A stretch of DNA of 64,000 bases, from positions 6,391,001-6,455,000 of the forward strand of contig CM034126.1 in assembly GCA_019914995.1 (NCBI GenBank), given 5' to 3'. Source of the DNA: Acanthochlamys bracteata. Taxonomy: Eukaryota > Streptophyta > Magnoliopsida > Pandanales > Velloziaceae. A program made the translations under genes and the position numbers. The stretch's first letter is position 1. Each line of letters starts with the position of its first letter. The notes under the pieces were generated by a model. It saw nothing but the letters and a program-made list of their open reading frames with translations. It was not told where the DNA came from and did no database searches. Positions 24,301 through 39,300 of the stretch are shown one piece after another.

Positions 24301-27300
24301 GGTCTTGCCATGTCAAGATCCATGCTTATGATGCTTATTCTTATGATTAGAACTTGTCATTTTTATTCTTATGATTAGAACTTGTCATTCTTTCAAAATA
24401 TTCCTTGAAGAAAGCGCGAGGGATTTGACTTGGACGCTGACCATAATAAGGAAAATATTTACTAGAGAAGAAAATGATGATTAAGCTGATTATGATACCC
24501 AAATCCCAAACAAATAAGAAAAGAAGGCGATACAAAAATGAACTCACAAATAAATAAACAGTTATAACTGAAAAACAAATTTGTGCGTCTGATAGGACTT
24601 GTTATGTGGCTTTATAAATATACGATTTTGTCCTTTTATTGGCAATTGTGTTTGTTGCTGCCCATTTTGAAATAATGATCATTATTGATAATGCTTTTTC
24701 TGCAGAACACCCTAATACAAGAAGGAAAAGAGATGGCATCTGTGCTCTATACATACCGCAGCTGCGTTAAAGCACTTCCACAGGTTTTGAATTCAAGATT
24801 GCATTTAGTTATATTTCTCATGAAATTCATTTATTGCATTATATGCTATTGCGACTAGAAATAGCAACAAACTGCAAGATCATTGAATAAGTTGATCAAT
24901 GAACTATCAGTAATAATTCTGCATAAGAAAGTGATTACTAAAATAAACTTCGAATATTTTAAATAACTATGCAGTCCATTTGATAAATGTAATGAACCAC
25001 AGAGCTTATGCAAAACTTCTACTATATATTTATTTAGTTATTTATATTTCAATTTATTTTTTGAGATTTGAAGCTTTATATTGAAGCTGTAAAGTGTTGA
25101 AGTTGATCTAAGCTATTTGAAATGCTCATGCACTAAATCTTAGTAATCTTAATTGAATAATTGAATCTTGGTCATGGTTCATGAGATTGATAATGCACTA
25201 AATTTTACAACACGTTTTTATTTGTTAATGCAGTTTTTTTTTATAACTTTCATCTTTGAGATGAAGTGAATTCTTTTGCTAGTGAAGCTGCAGTTCTCAG
25301 TCCATACTAAAGCTTCGAAAATGTAAGAGCTAATTATCATCTTAATTCAGCTTCCAGATTCTATGAAACACAGTCAAGCAGACTTGTATATGGAGACTTA
25401 TCAAGTTCTTGATTTGGAGATGAGTCGTTTGCGTGAAATCCAGAGGTGGCAGACTTCAGCAGCTTCTAAGGTATATTTCTTACTTTTTCCTCTTTTAGTT
25501 TCAATGTATAACTTAGCTGCATTCTGATGTACAAGATCTTAATCTTATACATAAACGTTGTTTTCCATTTGCTGATCCAACTTGCATTTGTATAGCTACC
25601 AATTTGGGTCTCTTAGTCCCTTTACTTTATGGGACACATCTAGAATCTTCCTGATTTGGCAGCAGGCACACGTTTCTTGGTTTTGCTTTGCAGTGGACCC
25701 CTCAATAGTCAATACTTCTTATTATCTTTTTGTGTCATGGCATGCCTTTAAAACTTCAATTTGTTATTATTATCGATATTGTTGATGATAATGATTTTGT
25801 TGTTGTTTCTGTTGACGAGGTGCTTCTAGATATCCATCTATATTGGATTTTGGTCTTTGTATTTTAGGATCATCTACTGGATGTTGCAAGAACATTTTCA
25901 CCCTTATAACAGTTACTATAAGGAAAAAGCAACAAAAAAGTTCACATGTCATAACAGTAAGTGTTATCTTAAGAATTTCGAATTTATTGTAGGCTTTTTG
26001 GGTTACCAACTTACATGAGGGTGCATTTAGGCCTTCTAGAGACATGACAAATTCAAAGATCTTTCAAGAAACGCATAAAAAGATTCCTAAATTGTGATAA
26101 TTTGATACTCTTGATAAGCGCTCTTTGCTTGTGGCTATGTATCTTAAATGAGGGTTTGAAACATTGGTTTGAACTAACTCTGAACATGAAGTTTGTCTAG
26201 TTCTTTTTTTTTCCTTTTGCATTTTGTGTTTGTAGACAGATCAGTTACTCCAGTTTGACTGTTTTAGTGCAAATGAAAGGTACAGGAGTTTGCTTAAATA
26301 TTTGCCAGGTCCTTTTCTTTTTAATTTTGTTCCAGGTTAATGATTTTTGCATTACATATTAGATTAAAGAGTTCCGTTTCTGGTTTTTTGGTGTAATTTA
26401 GACTGCAGGTGAATGAGCTCAGATCTTGCAACTTCATCTCATAATTATGCTGTTTTCTTGTAAATGCAGTTGGCTGCTGACATGCAGAGATTTTCTAGAC
26501 CTGAACGTCTGCTCAATGGACCGACAGTGACACATCTTTGGTTTGTTGTTTATCATTTATAAATTTCCTTTATCTTATTTATGGCTCATGGTGCCTTTGA
26601 TTTACTTTTCATTGCCATGCAGATGGCGATGTGTTTGTCAATATGTCACATTCTGTTAGTTCATTTCTGTATGGATAGTGACAACTGTCAAAACATTAGA
26701 ACACAAAAGTTTGTATTTATTACTGTAGAAATATGAAGACTGTATAGTTGCAAGTGATGGTGCCCCATTCATAAATTTTGGGAACTAGGGCATAATTGAA
26801 GAGAATATGTAATATTGTTAATCAGTAGAAGTTACTGATCAGAATAAGCAAGCACATTTAAAACTTAAGTTGAAAACATACGAAGCCAGGCTGTTCAAAA
26901 GGTAAGAGTAACTTTGGTGAACTTTTCCGAAGAATCATCAAAACATTTGATGAGCTAATGTGTTAATAAGGAGCTTAGGCTTAATTTTGTATGCACACTA
27001 AACAAGTATTGTCATTCATTGAAACAAAGAAAATAAGATGTCACTAAAATTGAAGCTCTTGATGTGCTTTCACTAAAAAAATATAGTTTTTTTTAACAAT
27101 TCACCAGGCTATTATTTAATCCCCTGTATACTACATGGTTGCATAAAAGCTAAATTTTCCAACGAGCTGCAATTAACCATGGTCTGAATTTTTTGACTCG
27201 GTATGTGCGATTTTATGTCCATTTGAATCACATAGATTTTAATATTACGGCCTGCATTAAGCTGTTTCATCTTAAATGAATTTGGATAGACTACTATATT

Positions 27301-30300
27301 TTGCAAATAGAAGGTAGATTGCTAACTTTGTTCTTCTGATGATAATTTCACTTGAGAATGTCAGAGTGCAGTTAATCTGTAGGGTTTGTTGCATAGATTC
27401 CTGAATTCTCCTCTGCTGTATTAGCCGGAGTCAGCATTATCCACATCATAGTGGAAAGCTGTAATCTTGCAACAATCTCTGTGATTGAAGGGATCGAGAC
27501 GGATATAGTGTTCAGCTTTGAAACATAATTTACGAAGTACATCTAGCATAATCTTCTTTATGTGTAAGAAAAGTACTTTTACCTTGTAGTGATTATTGAA
27601 ATGTGGAGATCTTACTGCCGTGGTAGAGTTGCACAAAGTTAGGTTTACTCATGTGTATTAGGGAGACTTATAAGCTAAGTTCCTGTTTTTCAAGCTTTAT
27701 TTTAATGTCATAACTCTTTATGTAGCCATATTTCTCCTTACCAAGTAGCATTTTAAATGAGATATCTTCAATTGCAGGTCTATGCTAAAGTTGCTTGATG
27801 TTCTCGTCCAGCTTGATCATCTAAAAAATGCAAAAGCAAGCATACCTAATGATTTCTCTTGGTACAAGAGGTCTGTTAATTGAGGATGTCTTTATTACCA
27901 TGAATCATGCAAATCTATATTTGCTTCACTACATTAAAGCATAATTTCAAATTACCTCTTCAAACAAAACAATAACATCCCTCACAGTGCTTCTTATGAA
28001 ATTTATCTTTATACTGTAATATGACATCTTGAATTGATAAGTTGGTCAAGATCTTGAATCTGGAGGTTTCGTATTGTTACTTTGCTACCCAAGGGTAAGC
28101 CTCTAGCTTCCTATCCCAGTTTAAGACCTGATGAGTAGTTAGCCACTTGCCAAGCCCTAAGTCTGTATGCGAGTCCCCAAAAATGAGTTGTGCGCAATTT
28201 GAAAGGCAAAATTTGCCCACTTCTTAAATATTCTGTAAATGGGCTACTGGGCAAGATTACACCATAAGTAAGGTAGACTGGTTTTATATGCATTTCTGCT
28301 GCTTGCTTCCACATGTGACTTCTGGGTCTATGGCTGTGGTGTCTCTTTCCTCTTTTATATTTTAATTTAATTTGGTGATTATTACTTCCACGTGTGGTGT
28401 TTCTTTCCTCTTCCACATGTGACTGTTGGTGATTATTATTATTGAAATAGTCCTTTAGTCACATTTTAAATAAAACTCTAAAAGGCTGTGTTGTTACTAA
28501 AGTATTTTCCATCTTCATAACTGAGGATTCTCACCAAAACAAGGCTTATACTGTAGTTGGATGAAGAAGCCTGAGTATATTTTATAGTGAAAAAGCCTCA
28601 GCCAAATTGACTATCTTCGTCCAATTATTTTGGTTGAAATTGATCAGTGGCATTACCTACACTTTGATGTTTGAGTAGGAAGCAAAACACCTTTTGTTCC
28701 TTGCCTAATTCGTATCTGAAATAACCTAATAATTAATCTATATAATCGTCAAAGTTAAGTGATCTATATTGGCATCAACTTCTTACTTTTCTTCTGTTCC
28801 ATATATTCTCTATCATTATCTTTAGGAAAATACTTTATTTTATGAGTCTAACCACTGTGATCCATAATCATAGTTGACGTTTTCATTTGTTGTTTGAATT
28901 TGAATTAAAAATAACCAGTAAGGATGACGTGCCATGTCAACAATAAGCATGGTTAGCAGTCCTTTTATCTTTATATTAAGTGGCTTGCTATAATTGCAAT
29001 AGCATGGTTGAATTTTTAGTTAGTGATAATTCTTGGTGAACCCATTATCAAGTACCTGTTATCCATTTCCATTGTATTTATCTTGTGAACATACTAGACA
29101 TCAGTTATCCATGAAAACTTCCTCCTCAATGAAAGAGTTATTCATGCTGTAACTTGGACGAGAGGTTTCAAATGAAGTCTTAGAATATTTGTTCTCCTTA
29201 AAGCTATTAATTTCATATCTCATTATTATAATATTTCATTCCAGCAAGTGTGATGGCTATTACTCTAGTTGACTAGTGAGAATGTTGATATTTGATATCA
29301 TGATTTGTTATTATCACAACATTTTTGTGTTCTCTCCTACACTAATCTTTCCAGAATCTTATTGAGCTTTAATCGTATATCAGAACCTTTACCCAAGTAA
29401 GTGCAGAGTGGCAGGATACTGATTCAATGCGAGAAGAATTAGATGATCTTCAGGTTTGCTTCAAAATAATACAATTGGTGACCATGAAATAGCTGTGTGT
29501 ATTTTCATTTTCATTGTTAGCCCCTAGCTTCTGAATATATGCATTCAAAAAGAGTCTCTCTCTCTCTCTCTCTCTCATGATAACAGCTGTTAACTTTTAT
29601 GTGCATGCATATATTTTTGTTTGTTCCACTATTTATAGCACTCCCTTGTTGGTATAGCTAATTCGTGTCTTTGACATGCAGATATTTTTGAGCACAAGAT
29701 GGGCTATCTTATTAAATCTGCACGCTGAGATGTTCCGTGTGAATACGTATCCAATAATTTCTGAGACTATGCAACACTTGAGTGAATGCAATATTTATTG
29801 AAAAATCAATTTATGTTGCATTTGCATGCAAGTAGCTGGTCTGTGATTTCTTTTACGTTCTTTAGAAAATAACAAACATTTCTGACCATTGCATGCACCT
29901 TTTTACTAATTTGGTAGTTGGTGAGATTTTCATTCAGTGTAGGTTGCATGCATTTTTTTTTTTTTGTTTACACTTCAATCGAAAATGTTGTTGATGCTTG
30001 TGTAAAAATATTTGGCCTATGTATGACTAGAGTCCTTCAATTTTTTGGGAACATGTGATCAGGTGCTGCACTTTTGATGCATTTAGTTGAGTCTCAGAAG
30101 TATTAATACTTCCTAGAATATAAGTGGTTTTTGGATACTTTCTTCAATTGGCATGTACTAAGGAAGCATGATATGGATGTCTAGTATCTTCCTTCAAATG
30201 TGCTGGGTGTGCAAGAAAATTACTGGATTCTACATGAAGAATTTTGGTGGATGAATGCCTTTTTTAGATGTCATTCACCAATTTATAGTAGTCCTTGATT

Positions 30301-33300
30301 CACTCCAGTGTAGATGACATTCTCCAAGTTCTGATTGTATTTTGTGTCGAATCCCTGGAGTTGGATTTTGCACTTCTATTTCCAGAACGCCACTTGCTAC
30401 TTCGTGTTTTGCCAATCCTCCTTGTCTTAGCGGCATCTTCAGAAAAGGATGTAGAGTCTTTATATAAGAGGGTTAAAGTCAATCGCCTGCTGAACATCCT
30501 TAAGGTTTGTCTACTGTATCTTCTTTATTTTTACTTATTTATTTGACAGTTCTTCTCATAACTATCAACATTTTTGACCAATACTAAGACACAACTTTCG
30601 TCATGTTATGCAGAATGATCCTGTGATTCCTGCATTTCCTGATCTTCATCTTTCACCTGCTGCCATCATGAAAGAGCTATCGATGTACTTCCCGAATTTT
30701 TCTAGTCAGACTCGTCTTCTTTGTCTTCCAGCACCGCATGAAATTTCTCCTAAAGAAATTCAGGAATATCCTTTTTTTATCAGTGCCCTGTCTTCTAGTC
30801 CTATAATATCGTCATTGGTTAAAAGAATTTAGTATCTTTATACCCACTAAGAATTAGTATAATCATTTTTCCTGGGCACGGATATATATATAGGGAGGGA
30901 TAGGTGCACTCCCTCCTTAGGTGCACTCCTGGGCACTCCCTTTTTGGTATATGATTAGGGTGATTTTCAAATCCAATCTCAATTGTTAGATATGAAGACT
31001 ATGAGTTGAAAACATACTTATAAAATTTCAGCTCAATCGGATCACGAATTCACGTCCATCCGGTCACTTGATCAAAATGACATTAGTGATACTATATATA
31101 TATTAAAATTTTTTTACTTTCTGTCATCTTGATCAAGTAATCAGATGAAGGTGAATTCATGGCCCGATTGAGCTGAAATTTTAGGGCATATTTTTAATTC
31201 ATAGTTTTTTCATATCCAACGGTAGAGATTAGATTTGAAGGTCATCTGATCATAAATCGAGAAGAGAGTACCCGAAAGTGCTCCTAAAGAAGGAGTGCCT
31301 CTAACCCTCCCCTATATATATATATATATATATATATATCCAAGCAAGGTGTTGGAAATTATTAAGTTATTCCTTTAGCAATTTTCTTTGACATAAAAAC
31401 TATCACAAAATAATTACTGCTAATATTTTAAACCAGATTTAGCTGACCCCACATAGTGGCATGTGGCTAGGTTGTTAGTTAGTATTTTGTAATATTCGCT
31501 TTTCAACTAGTTACTTTTACTTATGACATAATAGTGTGTTTATGTTTAGAAAATGCGCAACTCGACTGAAGTCATACTATGGTATGACTAAGGACTTTCC
31601 AGGCTTAAGTCAAGTCTTGGCAGGTTGAAATTAAGACAGCAAGGTTGTATCTTGCACTTGGCTAAATTTGAAACTTTGTTGAGACTTTGTAAATGCTGCA
31701 TTATCTTTGCTTGCGTTTAATGTGATTTTCTTTTCAATGAACACAATTAGTTCCAACACACACATGCCAATCTTTAACAGAAATTTATGTGCATAGTACA
31801 TGCTGCTTTTCTCTTGTTTGAACAGTAATCAAAAGCATATTCCTGGTTCTCAGATGTTAATTAAAATCCTTAGAAACATAGTCTTGAAATTTTTTTTAGT
31901 GGTGATAGATAGATGTCCCTTTTAGAATATAATATGATATTGATAATTTTTCATGGTTAATAGAATGGCTCAAGAATTGTGTTGCCACTGTATGTTGCGG
32001 ACTTTGCGTTTGTTGTTTATAATTTAGCTTTGCACCTTGCCCCTCCTGTGATGTTTTGCCATGGTTAAGGAGTGTGCAGGAGCTCTCTCTCTCTCTCTCT
32101 CTGTATCCATCTATCTATACACCCATCTTTTACTTGTATTGAAACTCGACAACTTGGGGTGCCTTTTATAAAAAGAGTAACTCTTAGCAACCATCCTACT
32201 GTGTTGTGTAGTAATACCAAACTCTATGGACAATTTCATAAGCTGCTCCGATACCTTTATAGAATGTCGATTGCTTTGCAACATTGAGGTACTGTTGGGT
32301 TTTTCTAACTATTGTTTATTTTCTTATATTTCTGTGCTATATGAATTGTACATAATAGCTGTTTCCTAATCTTTCTAGTTTTATCTAGAAGTTGCAAACA
32401 GAAGTTCTTCAAAAAACTCTGTCCATTCAACAATGTTTCAAGTGCAGTGCTAGCAAATATAACTTGATGTTAGATTTGGGAATATAGAGTACTCTATTCC
32501 TAAATATTTTAAGACTGTTTTTCTGAAAGAAACCTTTGAGAACCTTGACTAATTCACTTACCAGAGGCACTATTTGATCATAAATCACATCGGTGCTATG
32601 CGAGCAGAACATAATGACTTCAGCATCCGTTTTGCTTCAGCAATTAATCAGGTTTGCGATTTTCTAACACTTGGAAAATTGCTGGCTGTTTTTGTGATCT
32701 GTCTACACTTCGCTCTTGCATTGCTCAGGTGAAGCTTTAAAGTTGGTACTGGGGAGTGGTAAGTAGAGATGTTAAGTGTCCCCTTTTTAATTTTTGGTAA
32801 GCATTTTGGGAGAAATTGTGAGAAGGGAGTGGTTTCTTTTAAGCTGTGGAAACTATATGGACATCTAGTAAACAATAAATTGTTACTCAAAAGTAGATAT
32901 TCTATTCCTTAACATAGTAGCCACCTTAATGGTCAGTTATTGTTTCTAGAATATCCACTGAAATATCCTTACCCTTGAGCTAGATCTTGAGCATGCTTTC
33001 ATCATTTTTCAAACATTTAGGTACATTTCCTTTTCAGCATAATGCTGAAAGTCATATATGCCCTATTTGACATTTTACTATATTCATTTATTTCTGTCTT
33101 CTTCAGGTATTCTGTAGATACCTTATTGAGTTAATTTTGATAATGTTTTTACTTTGATTCTTACTACTGCATTTCCTGATTTGAAAACTATGGTTGATTC
33201 TTACTACATGTTCATGCATTTGCATAGAGAAGTTTGTATTTACATCGATGCATATGCATATACTTTGTATTTACCATTTAGGTGTGTGTTTATTTATTTA

Positions 33301-36300
33301 TACGTGCAGTGTGCATTTTTTCTTATTAATATTATTTGTGCATCTCCATGCGCATCTGTTTATTCTTTGCTTAAAGTATCAATGGCTGCTGCTAAATGCT
33401 AAGAGTATTAAACAATTCAAATCTTTGCTAGATTGTTATGTTGAAATCAACTGAAGGTGCTGATAGCGAGTGGTCTAGGGAAGCAAAAGGAAATATATAT
33501 GACATGGTTGTTGAAGGTTTTCAGCTTCTTAGTAGATGGACTGGGCGGATATGGGAACAATGTGCTTGGAAGTTCTCTCGCCCCTGCAAAGATCCTGCTT
33601 TAGAGTCACATGGAAGTTCAACAACATTCTTTGACTATGAAAAGGTTTATTTCCATTTGTTAAGCAGTACTACATATTTTGCTTTTCAGCTTAGTCTTAC
33701 TTCGAACAGATGGGAAGTGTTTCAATAACAAGGAACTTAAAAAGTAGTTTAGGAAGTTTGCTGGATTGAAACTTGCCTATAATGCTACCTTGATACCTGT
33801 AACTTATTGAATTGATCAACAAAAGATTCATGAATGCAATTGATTTAATGCTTCGGATATATCTTTTGCCATATAGAAGACACTTACTGCTACTTTACAG
33901 AATATCAGTGTCGTAGTTTTCTACATTTAACTTTTGTTGTTAATCTTATTATCGTTTCGCAAAAAATAAGTGTTGTCATTTATCCTTACAATTATTATGC
34001 TCTTTTGAAATACTAAAATCATTTAAGGATGGATGTGGTTCTTTTTTTCAAAGTTTTGAATATCATGCTGGGTATTAAATACATGTTGAACTGCTGTATT
34101 CACACACTGAAGTGTGCTTGTATCGCCATGTCATCACAGGTGGTACGCTGGAACTACTCTGTTGATGAAATAAAAGCATTGTTGGAGCTCATGAGCTACG
34201 TAAAGAATATTGGTTCTTTGATGCAACGCTGTGATACTTTAGTTGCAGATGCTTTATGGGAAACTATTCATGCAGAAATACAAGACTTTGTGCAGGATAA
34301 AATAGATGGGATGTTACGATCCACTTTTCGTAAAAAGAAAGACTTGTCTAGGTATTTATGCTTATAAATATAATTGTCTGTAGCAGTATGTCATTGTAAT
34401 CATCTAAAATGTGCATCCATAACAAATTTGCTTGTGAGTATACATAGCTCGTCTTTTCTTTTTAAAACCTGAAAACCTATTCATAGCACTCATAATGTTG
34501 TGTAGCATGCTCTAACAATCTAAGTCATAGCTTATGGTGCACCTGTGCTGGTATTGGCTCCTGATGGCCCAAAGAACTTTGATTATCAAATGAGGGACTA
34601 TACTTGGGGCATAGAGTGGGAGATTGAGGCAGTACATTGTAGTTCTGGAAAAAGTGAAGGAAAAGCTATGACTTAAGATGAGTCATCAAATTGTTTCGAG
34701 AAATCTTGTTCCTTAGCTGAGATAACTAATTGAGTGTTGGAACATACCTATTCTAATTGATTCAGTGTAATTCTATATCTGGCATGCTCTACGTAATTGT
34801 CAATGGAAGAGCTGAATTGACAATAGTCAGTTCTAATGGATAATGTTTACTGTAGTGGGCCTTAAGATGAGTGATAGGTTGTAATTATGCTGTCCTATCT
34901 GAAATGTTATCTTGGTTTGTCGGTAAAACCTGCATACCACCTAATTTCTGTAAGAACTGACTTTGATGTGAACTTCTTTAAGGCAAATTCTGAACCTGTT
35001 TTGGCGATTTTGGGTCATTGTATTATATGGCTCCCTCAGATTCAATTGTATCCATATTCATGTCAGGATGATGCTTCAAGCAATCTTTAAAAGTTAAATG
35101 TAGGTTTATTTCTCGTAGGCCTTCACCTATCTAACTGGTATCTTCTATATCATCCTTAATATAATTAGTTGGTCATTTCAGAAGTCAAAGTTATCTTTGT
35201 TCCATTTTGTTCTTTTGCATCCTTTTTATATAGTATCCTTTAAAAAACTAGTTCTGAAATATGTCTATAAAATTGCGTTTATTCAGGATTCTCTCTGATA
35301 TGCGGACCCTTTCAGCAGATTGGATGGCGCATACAAACAAACCTCAGCAGGATCTGCACGCTTTGCATGAGGAAAATGAACCTAAGCAAAAGACATTTTT
35401 TCCTAGGCCAGTTGCTCCAACAGCAGCTCAGGTTTATCATTTATTTTCTTTTATTATTTATTTATTTTTTGGTGAGATAAGGCTGCTCCAGATTGTTGTT
35501 CATCTTTTTTCTTGATCTTGTACTATGTATCCAACATGATCAGACCCATGTGCTGGTTCTGTTATATAAACTGCACGCCTTACCACACTTTTTCTCATAG
35601 GAGGAAAATGAACTGCTTTTGCAATGGATAGGCATAGTACATGGGTGAAAGATATTGAGGATTGATGTTTTAAGTCAATAAGGGTAAACCCTAGCTGCTG
35701 GGAATGATAATGGAATTATACACCTGCCATCTCTTCTTGAATCTCGTTTTGTTTCAAGACCCCATATGCTACTAGAACTGCTTTATCAGTAGGTGTGAAC
35801 ATCCTAGTTCATATTTGGTTTGTATTGACATATATTTTAAGCTGATGAGGTTCACAAAATCTTCATTAATAATTTATTTAAATTTTAAGTAGGATGGTCA
35901 CAATTTTCAAATTATTGAAGTATGATTTAACTTTAGTCGCACATAGTGATATGCTTCTCTTTATTCTACTGAGGACCAACATGACCAGGTAACCCTTAGG
36001 GAATGCTGACTACAAAGTTTACTGGATGCCTATTCTATATTTAAGAAATTACTGTTTTTGGAATTTTGATTAGTACAGCCCATTTGCAAACTTTTAGATT
36101 TAATTAAACACAGTCCATCTCCATGTAACAATGGCTGCAGTGATGCAACAAGTTCTCAGCTTGATTTAATTTTCTTTGTGAAAATGTTGAATGCTTCTGT
36201 ACTCTCTTACTTGCATGCTAAGCTCACTTATATTTTTTTAAATTCTGTGTCAGGTCCATTGCCTGCAGTTTTTGATTTGCGAGCTCGTGTCTGGTGGTAA

Positions 36301-39300
36301 TCTTAGAAGACTTGGGGGTATATTTGGGAATAGTGGATCAGGAATTGCTATTGATGATCTCAAGCAGCTTGAGACTTTCTTTTACAAGCTTAGCTTCTTT
36401 TTACATATTTTGGATTATTCAGGTTAGCTATTTTCTTGTAATATTGTTCATGTGTGTTGCATATAGCTTTTAACATTAATAGGGTAGCTTTTTAAAGTGT
36501 TTGAATCTTTTATTGTTTGCAATTAGTATGAGAAGAGGCTCTACATATCGGTTTTGCAACTTTCACAAGGATTATACAACCTTTTGTATTGTTGTGAATC
36601 TTGTCTTAGGCATTTAGTTACGCTGGAGCTTATGATAAGCTATAATCCGTCTGTTTATTTGCTATAAGCTATTGCTGTTATTTCTTTGGTATGTCTCTTG
36701 AAGGCTGAATCTTTAAATTGTTAAACTATTTATTACAACAATTGAAACTGCCAGCTTATTGAGTAATAGAAACCAAATGGTTTTGGCGTTGAATTGTTGT
36801 GCTTAGAGATCCTACCATACTATGCTAGAGGAGGATGATTGGTTGTAGGGGATATCCAATATTGTGGTGGTATTGAAATGTCCATACTTGTTTTAAATGT
36901 CAATTCAATTGTAAGACATTTGAGATTCCCTTTCTGGTGATTGCAGCAACAATTGGTACATTAACTGATCTTGGGTTCCTGTGGTTCAGAGAATTCTACT
37001 TGGAATCTTCTCGTGTTATTCAGGTAAGTTAAGCACATCCTTGCAAATAACTTTATTCCTGGAGTATCTTTAATTTTTGTTAGGAGTAAGTTAAGCAATG
37101 AAATATTTTTGTTGCCTTTAGGAGTATCTTTAATTTTCTGCAACATATAAGTCTTTCTAACTAATATTTGATGCAGATGCTATTTTAATGGCTGTTGGGT
37201 TTGCCTTAACATGAAATCATTGAAGTGCTAAAGTTAAATTACTTAGTAAGATATTTACAGAAAACTGCAGTGGACCTGTTGAAACAGCCCAATGGATCTC
37301 CTTTGAATGCACATTTAGGAAGGTGTGTGGACATGCTGTTTGTGTGTGTGAGCATGTGATTCTTTAGTCATTGGAGCAAGGAGAGGGGATAGACTTACTG
37401 TGGCCTATCAGTTGACGCATTTAGGAATAGTATGTACACGTGCTCATTTGTGCGTGTATGAGAATGTTAGTGATTGAGCAAGAAGAGGGATAGACTTACT
37501 ATGGATTTTAGAGCATGTACAAAAGTTTTTAACTTTGCAAAGATGTTCAGAGCAGAAACAAGTGCAAATAAATATTTGATGGAATGCTTGCTGGCCTAGA
37601 TATAATTCATATAAGCCTCTTTTGATAGTAATTATTGATTGATGAAGTAGCAAACATAATGCCTAGTCTTCGTGTAGAGTGAGTATTGCTCAGGCTGCAT
37701 CGCTCCCCTTTATTCAATTTCTTAAGTTTATTTAATTAATACAAATCTTATTCTTTTATCAAGGAACCATACTTTCTCTTTTCTTGTTGAGTTAGTTTGT
37801 GCAGTCCTACTAGAAAAATCTTGTACGTACTTTCTGATGGATGCTTCCTTGATATGAGGGTACTATCAGAAGCTTTCTCCCAAAAGGAGTTGTGTGGAGG
37901 ATCTCAGTTTATGCAGCAAGCATTGAATTGTTTTGGTGCATGTATATTAACTGATATAATTGAAAATGCAGATACAGAGAATTAGGAAGACAAGGTAAGT
38001 TCATTTCTGGACGCACTGAATCTATGCAGATTGTTAATGGAAAACCACTTAAAACCGAATTCATTGTGGGAATACGTGAAATGAACAGGAATAAGTGAAG
38101 AGTGGGAAAAATGAAGTAGAAAATAGTATGAAAGAACTTGTTTTTTTCCTTATGGAAGAATGCGACTATACAACTGGCTGATGATATCATGGAATGTACT
38201 GGTATAGAATAGGACCATAGGTAAATGACATACAGGACACTTTCTGTGGTGAAAGTATTCGATGTCCATAATAGTGCATTTGTTAAAGCATTGTTTTCAG
38301 TTTTTTTTTTTTTCGATACAGTTTCTGGAAAAGTTCTAGATTCCTTCATCTACACTGTTTTCTCTGCTAGTTTTGAGGTTTCTGATTAATAACCATAGCT
38401 TCAAGACCATTTATGTATGCATATTTCTGGTATGCTCTCATGTTATGTCTATTGACCTTCATTAGTTCCCTAAGAGTTTGTAAAGGCCTCTGACTTCTCT
38501 GTTCCTTTTTATAGTTTCCAATTGAATGTTCACTTCCTTGGATGCTGGTGGAAAGTATACTTGATACCTATGATGCTGGCCTCATAGAAAGCATCTTACT
38601 GCCATTTGATATCTACAATGATTCTGCTCAACATTCACTTAGAGTGCTGAAACAACGTTTTCTTTATGATGAAATTGAAGCAGAGGTATTTCAAACAAAT
38701 TTAACCATTTACTGTATTATCAACTTATACCTGGGGTTATTATCATAGCAGCCGTGGTCAAAAGCTTCTTTTATAGAAGAGCTCTTTTTTTTCAGGAGAT
38801 CAAAATGGTGGCATTTGATTGTATTAGTTATTTGAGAATTGTAGTACAGCAAATGGTGTTTTAGATCAATCAGCTTCAAAGTTTTGGAAACTTAATCTCA
38901 ACAAATTTTTTGAAGTAATATGTCTTCACTTAGAACTCTATAAACATAAACTGTTAGAATGATCTGACACAGTGTGATTCGTGAATGTGGCTTAAAAATT
39001 AGGACATTGTGTCTTTGAAGCCAATATTAGAAGGATCTGTTCTTGTAATTTCTTGAACTGTATGCTAGCAAACAAATTTAGGTACCACAAAAAAAGAACT
39101 GAATGCATTAAGGTACAAATTGTCTTTATATCTCATAGGATTCTTTTCTATTGTGTAGGAAAATGAGCACACATTTTTACTATTAATGTTAATGTTTTTA
39201 TTTGCTTGTTAATTTAGCCTTATTTCCTTTTACATTCTAATGATAGTACCTGTATGTTTAAAGCTATATCATTAATAGTTCAGACAGCATGGTAACCTGG

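Larger units (their letters stand above)
30766..32557 (+). other. U12-type AT-AC intron (PIR intron 11)
   Basis: The 5' border reads ATATCCTTT, the canonical U12 AT-AC donor. No GT donor near there keeps the frame into exon 12. Upstream of exon 12, CCTTGACT matches the U12 branch-site consensus (CCTTRAC core), with its adenosine about 10 nt before an AC border at 32556-32557, and there is no long pyrimidine tract. Joining 30765 to 32558 gives ...IQ-D-YQRHYLI..., which fits the family. The rule set for minor-spliceosome introns is established knowledge; its use here is inferred from sequence. The intron is 1792 nt long and contains a MITE. Confidence 0.85.

Noticed and set aside
37909..38349. 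146-codon minus-strand frame in PIR intron 17
   Set aside because: Low-complexity Phe/Ser/Leu-rich translation of intron sequence, with no motif and inside a well-defined gene on the opposite strand.
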